64,000 nt of DNA. It comes from Dyadobacter sp. 676. Its GTDB lineage: Bacteria; Bacteroidota; Bacteroidia; Cytophagales; Spirosomataceae. The DNA lies in assembly GCF_040448675.1 (NCBI RefSeq), contig NZ_CP159289.1, positions 4,943,001 to 5,007,000 of the forward strand. Direction: 5' to 3'. A program made the translations under genes and the position numbers. The notes beneath the pieces are model-generated. The model was not told where the DNA came from. It searched no databases and saw nothing but the letters and a program-made list of their open reading frames with translations. Below, piece after piece: positions 1 through 9,717 of this stretch (the stretch's first letter is position 1; every line of letters starts with the position of its first letter).

Positions 1-3000
1 GTAAGCTGTCAGCTGCGCGTGGACATCCATACGTACGCTGCGGATGGCGCTGTACGCGAAGGTTTCATCCGCATCGATCATTTTCAGACGGTAAAGGTTT
101 TCGCCAATCGCCGGCTGCGCATGTTCGAATGTATACTCAACCCTTGATTTGCTTTCGCCTTTGGCAGCAACTGTTCCTACCAGGGTCCAGGTTTTGCCGT
201 TGGTGCTGTGCTCGACCTCGAAGCGGTCCGCATTGGTCTCCTCGGTCGTTGCCCAGGCCAGCATCGTTTTGCCTTCCTGAACACGTGCCTGGAAGCTGAC
301 CAGCGTCACCGGCAAAGGGTCTGCCCATTCGAGGCTGTAAATGGCAGGCGTTCCCAATACACCGGCTGCATCTACCCATGCATATTCAAACGAAGTGCTG
401 ATATCGCCGATGGTCGCCTCGGTAAACTGGACCTGCAATTTAAGCGGGTCGAAGTTTTTGATCTCTACCCCCAACATTACCGGCTGCCCGTCGTACAAGA
501 GCGTGGTATTGGTCGGAAGGACGGTGATTACCACTGTTTTGCCGCTCAGTGATCCGGATGTGGGCTGGTCCTCGGGATCGCTACCGGTCAGCTCGGGCAA
601 ATTGCCGCTCAAATTAACGATGTCCCCCACTTTTGGCTGGTCGATGATGCGGTGGTAGGGATCGGCCGAAGGTGCGACTTCGACGCCGAAGTTGGCATTG
701 GTCACATCCACATTCAGGACGGTCACGTTGGTGAGGATACCGTTTACGGCATCATCGCTGCCGGCACCGGCGCCCAGGTTTTCGCCCATATTGATCCAGC
801 CTGTGGGAAGCGAAGGCGTGGTAGATCCGGTGGCAGTCTGATGCAGGACGATGCTGTAAGTATCGGCATTGACCGTGCCGAAATCGAACGCGCCGTTTGC
901 ACCTACGGGCACAGTCGAAAGCAGAGTGCCGTCGCTGCCGATCAGCGAAACGTACAGGCCGGTCGGGATCGGGTCGGGCGAAGTCGTGTTAACCGTCACG
1001 TCGGTAAGGCCGTTGGCATCGTGGAATACATTACCGCGCAAGGCTACCGGAGCAAGGCATTGTACGGCCGGCTTAATGCTCACCGGAATGGATTGTACCA
1101 GCTGGCATTTGGAGTCGGCGTCAGTAATGGTCACCTGATAGGTCCTTGCCGTGTTGGTCGTAACGGTGGGGTTAGCCACAAATGCATTGGATAATCCCGT
1201 CGACGGGCTCCATACATATTGATAGTTACCGGTGGAAGTCACATTCAATGTCATCGGGGTAGTTGTCCCCTCGCAAACCGCGAGCGGCGTGCTGGTAGCC
1301 GAAACGGTGTTCGCATTCACTACTACGACTACCTCCTTGAAGTTGCTGCAACCCGAAGCCAGGTTGGTCTGCGTCAGGCGGTAAGTGGTAGTGGCCGTCG
1401 GGGTAATGACCGTTGAAGTTGCATTCGGTGAAGACACCCCGGTGGTCGGGCTCCATTGCCAGCTGGTTCCGGCTGCGGGTGCGCCCACCAGGCTCAGGGT
1501 GGTGGTGCCACCGGCACAGATGGTGGTATTACCGGTGATATTGAACGCGGAAGGGGTATTGACGGTCACCACCACCTGATCGGTGCTGGTACAGGTTGGC
1601 GTGGTCACGGTTACGGTGTAAGTCGTGGTCGCCGTTGGTTTGACGGTCGGCTGGGCTACATTGGCAGTGCCTACAATACCCGCGCCGGTCCATGAATAGG
1701 TTGCCCCATCGATAGCCGGTGTTCCGATCTGGGTGGATTCACCCGGACAGATGGTTACGTCGCTGCCTGCGCCTGCATTCGGAGTTACCTCTATTTCATC
1801 GGTAAAGGTACAACCGCTCGGCAGGGTTACCAGTACGGAATAGGTCGTTTTTTGCGATACGGTGGCAGTCGGATTGGCTGCTGTGGCGCTGCTCAGGCCG
1901 GTGGATGGTGACCACAGGAAGGTCGCGCCGGCAGGGGCCGGCGGGTTACCGTTCGCGCCGAAACCGATGGCTACGCCGGCAGCCGAACATGCAGTCGCGT
2001 CGTTGAGCGTAACGGAAGGTACCGGGTTGACGGTGATGGTCACCTGGTCGATCATCGGAGCGGTACAGCCGGGATAGCTGATTTGCAGGCTGTAAGTGGT
2101 AGTCGCCGTAGGCGTTGCGATCGGGTTGGCACAATCCGTACAGCTCAGACCGGGGCCTGTCCACAGATAGGTCACACCAGGTTCCGGCGCGCGGCCGAGC
2201 TGGATGCTTTCGCCCTGGCAGATCGTGTCCGCTTTGCTGGCGTATTCACCGGGTACCAATTCGTTTCTCAATGTAACGCTGTCGGTTGCCATACAGCCCG
2301 ATTCGGGGTCTGTGACCGTCAGGATAAACGTCTGCCCGCCGGTGGCCGAAAACTCTACCTGCGGCTGAGGCATGCTTGCATTGGTGCCGTTGGTCCAGGC
2401 GGCCGAGGCGGGCTGCCATGCGTAGGTCCAGTTGGTGCCGGTTGGGGCGGGCGTTCCAAGGGTGACGGTCGCGCCGTTACAAATGGTGCGGTCAACGCCC
2501 GCGTCGACTACCACGCGTGCCACTTTCACATTGACCGTGTCGATTGTTTTACAGCCGTATACAAGGTCCTCGATTTCCACGACGTACTGCTGATCTGCGG
2601 TCAGGGTTGCCATCGGGTTAGGGATCGAGTCATTGTCAAGTCCGACCGCCGGGCTCCATTTGTAGGCAAATCCGGCCAGGTCGGTGCCGATCGGTGTCGC
2701 GCTGTTGTAACAAGCGAATTTATCGGCCAGATTGATATTCGGCTTGGCAGCGCCTGCCGGGTTGATATCGATGGATTCCGAGCAGGTAATGGAAGGATCA
2801 TACTTGTTGGTAATGGTCAGCGTGATCGTTGCCGGGCTGCTGGTCAGTACTTTCACTTCACGGGCAGTCGCATTGTCGACCAGGTTGGCGGGGCTCCACC
2901 GGTAATTCCAGTCGGTGGTGTTGATGTACTTCGGAGCCAGGCGCAGTTCTTCGCCGGGGAACGATTTGGGACATCCTTGTGAAGAGATCGTCTCGATTTC

Positions 3001-5745
3001 AACATCGCAATTGCCGCCGCAGATGATAATGTCGACATCCGAAGAGCAGGAAACGCCATTGAGCGTAACGGTGCGACGGAATTTAGTCGTACCCACGTTG
3101 CTTTTCAGGTAAGCGTCCGCCCCGCCGTTGCGGGTGCTGAGCACCGTTCCGTTCCCGCTGACGACGGTCCAGCTGTAAACGGCCTCGGGGCAGTTGGGGA
3201 ACCCTTCGTGGGTTACCCAGCGAGGGCCGCATTCGGTATCGCCGCTATCGGAAGTCTGGGAATTCAATACGGAGACCTTCACTTCGTCGACAAAGCTGCA
3301 ACCGTTCTTGACGGCTGTCACGGTGTAGTTGACCGAGCAGGTGGGGAGGCCCGAGGAGCCGGCTGTAAATGTAGGGCGCGCCACGTCGGTTGCATTCAGG
3401 AACTGGCCGGGTGTCCAAGTATAAGCGTAGGTGGCATCCGTAGCGCTACCGAGCTGTACCGACGAGTTGATACAAATCGTGCGGTCGGGACCGGCGAATG
3501 CGGTTGTGCCGCCCGGTGCGGTAACCGGGGTGACGGTCACATCGTCGGTGGTAGAGCAGGTAGTCCCGTCTTTTTTGGTGACTGTGACTGTGAGCCGGTA
3601 AACGGTCGCCGCGGTCGGGTTGGCGATTGGCTGGGCGCAGTTGGTACAGCTTAGCGTTGTGATGGGGCTGCCCGAGACGCGGGTCCAGGCATAAACCACA
3701 GAGGGGCTCGCTACCGGCGCCGAGCCGATTTGCACACCGCCGCTGCCCTGGCAGAACGACTGGTCCGGACCTGCATTGGCCACGGCCGGCACGATCGTAA
3801 CCTGATCGGTATCGATACAACCCGAAGCGTCGGTCACTTTCAAGGTGTAGGTAGTCGCCTGGGTTACGGCCGGCGTCGTGAAATTAGCTGCCGAGCCCAC
3901 CAGCGTACCGCCGTTGGAACTGCCCTGGTACCATTGATAGCTGTAAGGGCCGGTACCGCTGGTGGCTGAGCCGCTCAGCGTAACGGTGTTGTTGCCTGTG
4001 CCGCAAACGTACCACTGAGGGCCGTTGGCATTGGCGAGAGGCGCCGCATTGGTGCCGATGGTGACGGAGGCCACCTGGGAAACACCCAGCGAATCAAACT
4101 GACAGAAGTAGCTTTTGCCCAGCACGATCCGGCGGTAATACAGTGTTTCGCTGGAAGCCAGCGGCTGCAAGTCTTTGAATACTTCGCCTTCCATGTCGGT
4201 CCACGGGCCGGTCGGGCTGGTGGCCTTCTGCCATTGGTAGGAAATGCTGGTCGAATAACCCGCGGGCGCTGTAACGCCGACCGCATTGCCCTGAATGACC
4301 TGCGGGATACCCAAAATACAGGCTTCCTGCGTCATCGGGGAGAGCGTGCTTGCGGAAATGGCTACGCCGTCCGGGAAGGGTCTCTCGGTCAATTTCATCA
4401 CGAAAGCGCTGTTTTGCGTTGATGCCGTCGATGAAAGGTTGTAGACGCATTCATTAGGATCGAAGTCCGCCACCTGACTAAACCAACCAGCCACCAGGAT
4501 TTCACCTGCTTGATTGGCAGAAATCCAGACCGGATTGTCACTTTCGCCGGTTCCCTTGATGCTTTTCACCCATCCGATAGTTCCCGTTGCATCCGTTTGA
4601 AGCACATACATGTCCTGATCGGTTTGAGACGAAGTCGTCAAGGTCAGTGAACCAAAAGTAGCCGAGCCTGAATAGCGTCCAGTGATATACACTTTGTTGT
4701 CCGGGCTCACGCTGATATAGCTGACGTTGTTTCCCCACTCCTTGGTCCAAAGCTGGTTACCATTGTTGTCAAAGGCAATCAGGCTTGATCCATCCGGCCC
4801 AATTCCGTTAACACCTCCGTAAACATTACCGTTAGCATCAACTTTGACATCTCTGTAAGCGTTGAAACCTGCTTTTAGGGTCGACCATATCAGGTTACCG
4901 CCACTATCCAGTTTCAGCATATAGGCACCGTTACCGGCGATACTAGCAATGCCGGTGGTGTTGCCCCCAACTGCTCCACCGACATAGATGTTTCCTGCTG
5001 CGTCAGTATCCAGTCCCCAAAGAACGTCTTGGCCGGTCCCCCCGATTCGTTTTGCCCATTGGAATACTCCACCGCTGCTCAGCTTAGCCAGGAAACCGTC
5101 GTTTCCTCCGGCAGAAGTCAGCGATGTGGCTCCAAAGGTAGATACGCCTGGCCCAATATAACCGGATATCAGGACATTGCCGTCAGGAGCAATTTCCAAA
5201 TTGTAGCTGTATTCATCCGATGGGCCTCCCATCCGCTGTGCCCACACGTAGTTACCGTTTGGGTCCAGTTTTAAAATATATGCATCCTGGCTTCCGGCAT
5301 TGGAAACCAAGTTGTTCACCCCTGCATTCGGATTGAAGTCCACAGTTCCCGCAAAATAGCCGGCAATGTAGGTATTCCCCGCCGCATCAGACTGTATTCC
5401 GTAACCGGCGTCAACACCGGGGCCTCCGACGCGTTTCGCCCAAATGTATTTGCCATTTGGATCATACTTGGCGACAAACATATCATTGCTGCCGGCCGAC
5501 ACGAGGTTCGCAGTAGCGGCGCTCGGATCAAAGTCTACGGTTCCCGTGAAAAGTCCGGTTACATATACATTCTTGGTAGCATCGGTCGAAACTGCATATG
5601 CAGCGCCATTCTGCCCCGCAGCAGATATAAAGCCATTTGCCCATTGCAAGCCTACGTCCTGGGCTTGCAGATGAAAGCCCGTTATCAGCAGCAACGATAC
5701 CGCCAGGGCTTTTATCCATGCGTACCGGGGTAATTTCAAGGCCAT
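1..5745 (-). CDS. Giant T9SS-secreted surface protein, SBBP beta-propeller plus Ig/PKD-like repeats, 3' end outside window
   Basis: One uninterrupted frame of over 1900 codons runs off the left edge, so the C-terminus is missing. I start at 5745 because it gives a clean signal peptide (MALKLPRYAW to about residue 29, ending LQAQ); an in-frame ATG at 5817 adds 24 unlikely residues. Residues about 30-430 are SBBP-type repeats of the pattern DxxGNVYVTG, GTVDFDP and KLDPNG, which form a beta-propeller. Residues about 435-1555 are consecutive PKD/Ig-like units with motifs such as CTNCANP and YTVTVT. About 1565-1680 resembles an SdrD B-like domain (GNVFHDANG). The last part (LPVTLVSFQA, WATTEETNADRFEVE, ENLYRLKMIDADETFAYS) is the conserved module that precedes T9SS sorting domains. 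Expected to be a cell-surface or secreted adhesin or gliding-associated protein. The sorting signal itself lies outside the window. Confidence 0.88.
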   Translation of the reverse strand, partial: MALKLPRYAWIKALAVSLLLITGFHLQAQDVGLQWANGFISAAGQNGAAYAVSTDATKNVYVTGLFTGTVDFDPSAATANLVSAGSNDMFVAKYDPNGKYIWAKRVGGPGVDAGYGIQSDAAGNTYIAGYFAGTVDFNPNAGVNNLVSNAGSQDAYILKLDPNGNYVWAQRMGGPSDEYSYNLEIAPDGNVLISGYIGPGVSTFGATSLTSAGGNDGFLAKLSSGGVFQWAKRIGGTGQDVLWGLDTDAAGNIYVGGAVGGNTTGIASIAGNGAYMLKLDSGGNLIWSTLKAGFNAYRDVKVDANGNVYGGVNGIGPDGSSLIAFDNNGNQLWTKEWGNNVSYISVSPDNKVYITGRYSGSATFGSLTLTTSSQTDQDMYVLQTDATGTIGWVKSIKGTGESDNPVWISANQAGEILVAGWFSQVADFDPNECVYNLSSTASTQNSAFVMKLTERPFPDGVAISASTLSPMTQEACILGIPQVIQGNAVGVTAPAGYSTSISYQWQKATSPTGPWTDMEGEVFKDLQPLASSETLYYRRIVLGKSYFCQFDSLGVSQVASVTIGTNAAPLANANGPQWYVCGTGNNTVTLSGSATSGTGPYSYQWYQGSSNGGTLVGSAANFTTPAVTQATTYTLKVTDASGCIDTDQVTIVPAVANAGPDQSFCQGSGGVQIGSAPVASPSVVYAWTRVSGSPITTLSCTNCAQPIANPTAATVYRLTVTVTKKDGTTCSTTDDVTVTPVTAPGGTTAFAGPDRTICINSSVQLGSATDATYAYTWTPGQFLNATDVARPTFTAGSSGLPTCSVNYTVTAVKNGCSFVDEVKVSVLNSQTSDSGDTECGPRWVTHEGFPNCPEAVYSWTVVSGNGTVLSTRNGGADAYLKSNVGTTKFRRTVTLNGVSCSSDVDIIICGGNCDVEIETISSQGCPKSFPGEELRLAPKYINTTDWNYRWSPANLVDNATAREVKVLTSSPATITLTITNKYDPSITCSESIDINPAGAAKPNINLADKFACYNSATPIGTDLAGFAYKWSPAVGLDNDSIPNPMATLTADQQYVVEIEDLVYGCKTIDTVNVKVARVVVDAGVDRTICNGATVTLGTPAPTGTNWTYAWQPASAAWTNGTNASMPQPQVEFSATGGQTFILTVTDPESGCMATDSVTLRNELVPGEYASKADTICQGESIQLGRAPEPGVTYLWTGPGLSCTDCANPIATPTATTTYSLQISYPGCTAPMIDQVTITVNPVPSVTLNDATACSAAGVAIGFGANGNPPAPAGATFLWSPSTGLSSATAANPTATVSQKTTYSVLVTLPSGCTFTDEIEVTPNAGAGSDVTICPGESTQIGTPAIDGATYSWTGAGIVGTANVAQPTVKPTATTTYTVTVTTPTCTSTDQVVVTVNTPSAFNITGNTTICAGGTTTLSLVGAPAAGTSWQWSPTTGVSSPNATSTVITPTATTTYRLTQTNLASGCSNFKEVVVVVNANTVSATSTPLAVCEGTTTPMTLNVTSTGNYQYVWSPSTGLSNAFVANPTVTTNTARTYQVTITDADSKCQLVQSIPVSIKPAVQCLAPVALRGNVFHDANGLTDVTVNTTSPDPIPTGLYVSLIGSDGTLLSTVPVGANGAFDFGTVNADTYSIVLHQTATGSTTPSLPTGWINMGENLGAGAGSDDAVNGILTNVTVLNVDVTNANFGVEVAPSADPYHRIIDQPKVGDIVNLSGNLPELTGSDPEDQPTSGSLSGKTVVITVLPTNTTLLYDGQPVMLGVEIKNFDPLKLQVQFTEATIGDISTSFEYAWVDAAGVLGTPAIYSLEWADPLPVTLVSFQARVQEGKTMLAWATTEETNADRFEVEHSTNGKTWTLVGTVAAKGESKSRVEYTFEHAQPAIGENLYRLKMIDADETFAYSAIRSVRMDVHAQLTAY

Positions 5746-5817
5746 CCCGGTACACAACTTTTTCCGGATCGGTATGCCGCATAGGTTCATGCAACTTGAT
5801 TGTAGGTGTGTTTGCAT

Positions 5818-6429
5818 AACTCAATGTGATTGGTGAAAAACTGAACTACATTAAAATCAATTACTTGTCTTTTCATATACATTAAGATGTATTAAGTAAA
5901 CAATTGGTTACAAAATATTCGAACGCAACAATCTCAGGGGAGGCTCCCGGTCCGAGTCAACACGGATGCTGTCAAGTAATTGGGTTATTCACAGATGGAT
6001 CCTACCTGCAATGCCCTGGTACCAATATGTCAAGCTCCGGGATACCCGAGTGCCGATCACATTTCCGGTGAAGTTGTACAACTATTTCGAGAAGCAAAGC
6101 TAAATAGAGGCGTGGAGAAATGTTGACGAAGAAAAGTCAGCAAGCCGACGAAATGTCCGGACGAAATTATCGAACTTGTTCTACATAAAAATCGATTAGG
6201 AAGTGTATAAAGGGCGTTGGCGGGTCATCCGCAAATCCGGCCAGCCTTAGAGTTGTCAATAATTTCGATTTTATTCTATGCGGTAGCATTACATGGTCTT
6301 CTGTATATTCGCCAGCTTAATGGAAGGCAAAATGAAACGGCTGGCGGATAAACGGGGCGATTGGAGGATGTCCGCCATTGGCGGGACGCAGCCAGTTTTC
6401 CGGCAGACCGATCTCCCTGCAAGTCAAAG
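5818..6429. other. Divergent intergenic region, no convincing gene
   Basis: About 600 bases separate the divergent adhesin and response-regulator genes. The first 120 bases are AT-rich and probably hold the adhesin promoter, but I see no exact TAnnTTTG/TTG pair. A 30-codon reading frame at 6011-6103 (starting MPWYQYVKLRDT, ending YFEKQS) has protein-like composition and could be the tail of a lost gene. I recognise no family. Confidence 0.4.
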
Positions 6430-7053
6430 ATGAAAGCGATATTAATTGTCGATGACCACCCGATGGTACAATTGGGGCTGAGTTATCAAATCAGAAAGAT
6501 GGTGGCCGACTGCCAGGTACATCTGGCGGAAACTTACGATCAGATGATAGCGATACTGGATAAGCATGCGATCGACATGCTGATCCTCGACCTCAGCATT
6601 CCGGGAGGGAGCGGGCCCAAAACAATCGGGGAAGTCCGGCAAATGCGGCCGCAGGTGAAGATATTGGTCTACACATCCAGGGACGAGGTACTCAATGCGC
6701 CGCTTTATCTGCAAGAGGGTGCCGACGGCTACCTGCATAAAATGGCCTCGCCGGCCGACACGCAAATTGCAGTGCAGACCGTCCTCGACGGGAAAAAGTA
6801 TTTGAGCCCGAAGTTGCAGGCCTATTTGCTGGATTTTGGAATGAACGAGCCTACCAACGGATATGACAAGCTCTCGCCCCGCGAGAAGGACATTTTGCAT
6901 GGTTTGCTGGACGGGCTTACCGTGAAGGAGATCAGTGTGCTGCTTCGGATGAAGCAGTCGACCGTGAGCACTTATAAAGAACGGATCATGGATAAACTGG
7001 AAGTGGAGAATATGGTCGAGCTGTATAAGAAAATGCACTGGTTTATCGAGTAG
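6430..7053 (+). CDS. NarL/FixJ-type response regulator
   Basis: A 207-residue cytoplasmic response regulator. The receiver domain (1-120) has the acidic pair D8/D9, phosphoacceptor D54 in LILDLSIPGG, switch T82/S83 and K104 in YLHK. The LuxR-type helix-turn-helix spans about 148-203 (LSPREKDILHGLLDG, VKEISVLLRM, STVSTYKERI). A frame upstream to 6361 is open, but the receiver begins directly at MKAILIVDD, so I use 6430. No cognate kinase is adjacent, making it an orphan regulator. It is divergent from the giant adhesin, which makes that gene a plausible but unproven target. A strong hairpin follows the stop codon. Confidence 0.93.
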   Translation: MKAILIVDDHPMVQLGLSYQIRKMVADCQVHLAETYDQMIAILDKHAIDMLILDLSIPGGSGPKTIGEVRQMRPQVKILVYTSRDEVLNAPLYLQEGADGYLHKMASPADTQIAVQTVLDGKKYLSPKLQAYLLDFGMNEPTNGYDKLSPREKDILHGLLDGLTVKEISVLLRMKQSTVSTYKERIMDKLEVENMVELYKKMHWFIE

Positions 7054-7059
7054 CAAAAA

Positions 7060-7093
7060 GGGCAACCACATCCTTATCCGGTTGTGGTTGCCC
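7060..7093. terminator. Bidirectional hairpin terminator
   Basis: A perfect 11-bp stem (GGGCAACCACA, 7060-7070, with TGTGGTTGCCC, 7083-7093) lies between the convergent response-regulator and T9SS-protein genes. It is flanked by an A run on the left and an A-rich stretch on the right, so it can serve both strands. Confidence 0.8.
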
Positions 7094-7122
7094 CGAAATT
7101 CAAAAGTACAGCAGCGTATAGT

Positions 7123-8592
7123 CTAGCGTGCGATTACCAAACGGTTGACATTCACCGTGCCGTCGGACCGGACCGTACGCACGAGGTAGGTGCCGGCAGG
7201 TATTCCGGATACATTGATATTTTGATTTTGGCTGCTTTCCAGCACCAATTGCGAGCCCGGGTTAAAGAATTGAACTTTCGTGACGGACGAATCGCCCGCA
7301 TCGGCAACCGAAACTTCATCTATTGCCGGGTTAGGATACAACGAAGCGGCCCGGCTATCCAGTTTCACTACGACGATCCGGCTATAAGCATAGGTCTCGT
7401 CCAGATCGACCATTTTGAGGCGATAGAAATTACTGCCCGCCGTGGCCGAAAGATCGCTGTAACTATACATGTTGCGTACGCTGCTTTCTCCCGCCGCTTT
7501 TACCCGGCCAATCGGCGAGAAGTCTTTTCCGTTGCTACTGCGTTCGATGATGAAATGGCTGCTATTGGTCTCTTCGGCGGTTTGCCAGTCAAGCTGCACC
7601 TGTCCTTGTTCCCGCCGGGCGCTGAATGAGACCAGCTTTACGGGCAGCGCACCTTCCTCGTATGTGTACACTACGCAGGCGCCTGCGCTTACGTGGGTCT
7701 GAACAACGGTCTGCTGATTACCGCTGCCCACGATCGTCACGCCGCTTTTAGCTTCGGTCGGGATGGCGAGATTTCCTTCACCATAAAAAGTATTGTCTAT
7801 TAAAAACGGAGGGTACTCATAGCGGGAGGATGCATAGGAGAACTCGTCCAGCCAGGTTCTTCCCGAAGTGCCGGCGTAATCCTGCACACCGTCATACGCT
7901 GGTAAAATACCACTGCGCGGAACATCGCTATTTATCTTAAGAAAAGCCCCCCGGGGTAGTTCCATGCTCATAATTCCCTGAACGGAGATATCATACGCAT
8001 CCTGCGTTCCCAGGTTCTCTATTCCAATGCTGGGATGCCAAACCGATTCCGCAGCGAAGATCTTTACGCCCACCGGTACGGCTGCTACGGATGATTTGGG
8101 CAGGAGGAGGTCTTCCTTCCAGGTGGTTACGGTCGGCGTTTTCATGGTACAATAGGTGATCGTGTTCTCCTTCGCAACCAGGCCCAGCCCATACCTGTCA
8201 GCCGGCGCCCCGGCGGAAATGGTTATGAGGTCCGAATAGCCGGAAGTATTGGCGGCGCTGTTGATGGAATTGTCGTTACCCTGGCGCTTCAAAGCGACAC
8301 TAAATCCTTCCGAAGGGAAGACGTATTCGATAATAAAATTGCCGTCCGTTTTGGTTGGAAGTGAAAACCCGCCGTCGCTTTGGCTCAGGGCCGTAGAAAC
8401 GACCTGTCCGTTGGACGCGTTCAGCAGCTTGACCAGAATCCCCGGTACAACCTGTTCGCCTGCGTCGAATAAGCCGTTGTATGGCTTTTTATCCGTCCAA
8501 ACAGTTCCTGTGATTGCGGAACCTCCCTCCGCCGCGGCGGAAAATGACAGCGAATTGCAAATGAAAAGAAACGAGAGTGATAAATACTTCAT
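7123..8592 (-). CDS. T9SS-sorted surface protein with N-terminal SdrD-like B domain
   Basis: A 489-residue exported protein. The N-terminus is a signal peptide (MKYLSLSFLFICNSLSFSAAA). Residues about 25-130 form an SdrD/Cna-B-like fold (ITGTVWTDKKPYNGLFD, VPGILVKLL, DGGFSLPTKTDG). The middle (130-320) is unassigned. From about 318 comes the shared pre-sorting module (LPVKLVSFSA, LDWQTAEETNSSHFIIE, NFYRLKMVDLDETYAYS). The C-terminus is a type A sorting domain (LYPNPAIDEV, GIPAGTYLVRTVRSDG, NRLVIAR). It should cross the outer membrane by the type IX system and be anchored or released. A possible -7 element lies 26 bases upstream. It is smaller than the adhesin at 1-5745 but shares its C-terminal plan. 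Confidence 0.92.
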   Translation of the reverse strand: MKYLSLSFLFICNSLSFSAAAEGGSAITGTVWTDKKPYNGLFDAGEQVVPGILVKLLNASNGQVVSTALSQSDGGFSLPTKTDGNFIIEYVFPSEGFSVALKRQGNDNSINSAANTSGYSDLITISAGAPADRYGLGLVAKENTITYCTMKTPTVTTWKEDLLLPKSSVAAVPVGVKIFAAESVWHPSIGIENLGTQDAYDISVQGIMSMELPRGAFLKINSDVPRSGILPAYDGVQDYAGTSGRTWLDEFSYASSRYEYPPFLIDNTFYGEGNLAIPTEAKSGVTIVGSGNQQTVVQTHVSAGACVVYTYEEGALPVKLVSFSARREQGQVQLDWQTAEETNSSHFIIERSSNGKDFSPIGRVKAAGESSVRNMYSYSDLSATAGSNFYRLKMVDLDETYAYSRIVVVKLDSRAASLYPNPAIDEVSVADAGDSSVTKVQFFNPGSQLVLESSQNQNINVSGIPAGTYLVRTVRSDGTVNVNRLVIAR

Positions 8593-8617
8593 GACAGTCT
8601 TTAGTTGTTTATGCCGG

Positions 8618-8625
8618 CAAAATTA
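8618..8625 (-). promoter_or_regulatory. Bacteroidota-type -7 element for the T9SS gene ending at 7123
   Basis: TAATTTTG on the minus strand fits TAnnTTTG and sits 26 bases upstream of the start codon at 8592. No good -33 TTG was found at the usual spacing, so this is only a partial promoter match. Confidence 0.35.
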
Positions 8626-8755
8626 CGCGCAGCTTCCCGCCTGGGCTGTCACCATTAAGCTTGCGGATTACCGAACAATTCGGGCGAAAACAACGAAAGA
8701 ACTTCTAATGGCCTTTGTCCATTTAAGTCGAGTGACGAGCTTCACAAGGTACTTG

Positions 8756-8801
8756 AAAATACCGGCCAGGTTCCCAGCAACGGGAAGTTGGCCGGTATTT
8801 T
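8756..8801. terminator. Strong bidirectional hairpin terminator
   Basis: A 13-bp perfect stem (AAAATACCGGCCA, 8756-8768, with TGGCCGGTATTTT, 8789-8801) is extended by an inner TTCCC/GGGAA pairing. A/T runs on both sides suit transcription in either direction. It lies just downstream of the decayed T9SS gene at 8825-9596 and about 160 bases upstream of the gene starting at 8592. Confidence 0.85.
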
Positions 8802-8824
8802 TAAATCGGGAAATCTGACAGCTA

Positions 8825-9596
8825 TTACCGCGTGATCAATACCTTTTTGTGATCCGTCGTTTTACCTGATGCTGGCGCCGGGAACTTCCTGAATTGTTAC
8901 CACATTCGTACCTGCTTTTTATTCCGACGTTAAAAACTTCTTCGCGGAAAACGATATTCCAGCTATTCGTCGGGGGAATTGTTGTGGAATAGAAAATAAA
9001 ACCACCGTTGACGGACCGGGATATTGGGCTCGAACTTCCGAATAACGCAGCCTTAGCCGATATATGCCGTTTGCCGGCACCCCGTCTACCGGATAATTGT
9101 TGTCATCGCCCCTCGTTCCGCTGCCGGAAGCGTTCGGGTCGCTGGTTACCGGTGCGGAATCATCCTGGGTCTCCGATTCCAGGCACACATTGAGGTCCTC
9201 GGTGAAAGGCGGAGTGCAGCTTTTGGATGTTCAGCGTGTATTCGACCGTCTTGCTTTCACAACCGTCTTTTGAAGCGGTAACTGTGTAAACGCAGGTCCC
9301 GGCCGCGTCGGGCGTGATCATATCGATGAATTGCCCCATTTAGTTGAGGCCCGGTCCGTTCCGGGTGTACGTAGAACCCGACTTGTAATGGCGACGTCAG
9401 GTTGACGGTTTCTCCCGAAGCATTGATGCCGTTGGTCGTCCATGTGTAGGTGATGCCTTCACAATTTCCCGTGCTCGGCTTCGAGGCAATTCACATGTTC
9501 CGCCGTCGCCCCGATTCCGGCCGGCGTTTCTGCGTCGTTCCCCCGGGCATAGAAAGGGATCAGGGATAAAAAACAAAGGTAAAGGAAGCGTTTCAT
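8825..9596 (-). pseudogene. Decayed T9SS-secreted PKD-type protein
   Basis: Remnant with both ends recognisable but no continuous frame. It starts at 9596 with a signal peptide (MKRFLYLCFLSLIPFYARG) and ends at 8825 with a sorting-domain tail (SGKTTDHKKVLITR, then TAA). Between them, protein-like pieces alternate frames: NCEGITYTWTTNG and VNLTSPLQVG; then STYTRNGPGLN, an in-frame stop, and MGQFID, CVYTVTASKDGCESK; then CTPPFTEDLNVCLESETQDD; then GFIFYSTTIPPTNSWNIVFR; then AGTNVVTIQEVPG. At least four frame changes plus a stop are needed, mostly outside homopolymers. This is genuine decay, unlike the single-base breaks elsewhere in the window. The product would have been a short PKD-repeat surface protein of about 250 residues. 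Confidence 0.75.
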
Positions 9597-9717
9597 GACC
9601 GTTATGTTGCAGTGAATGAATTTGACATAGCCGGAATAATGCAGTTTTAACTTGCTATATGCCAGTATATTCATGGACATTTAATGGTTCACGAAGCGTG
9701 CGCACGAATGTCGGGCA

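Noticed and set aside
2083..2982. A 299-codon plus frame inside the giant adhesin
   Set aside because: The minus-strand frame carries regular PKD-like repeats; the plus frame is its mirror and is Arg/Gly-rich.
6011..6103. A 30-codon gene in the spacer before the response regulator
   Set aside because: Protein-like composition but too short, without promoter or recognised family; mentioned only as a possible remnant.
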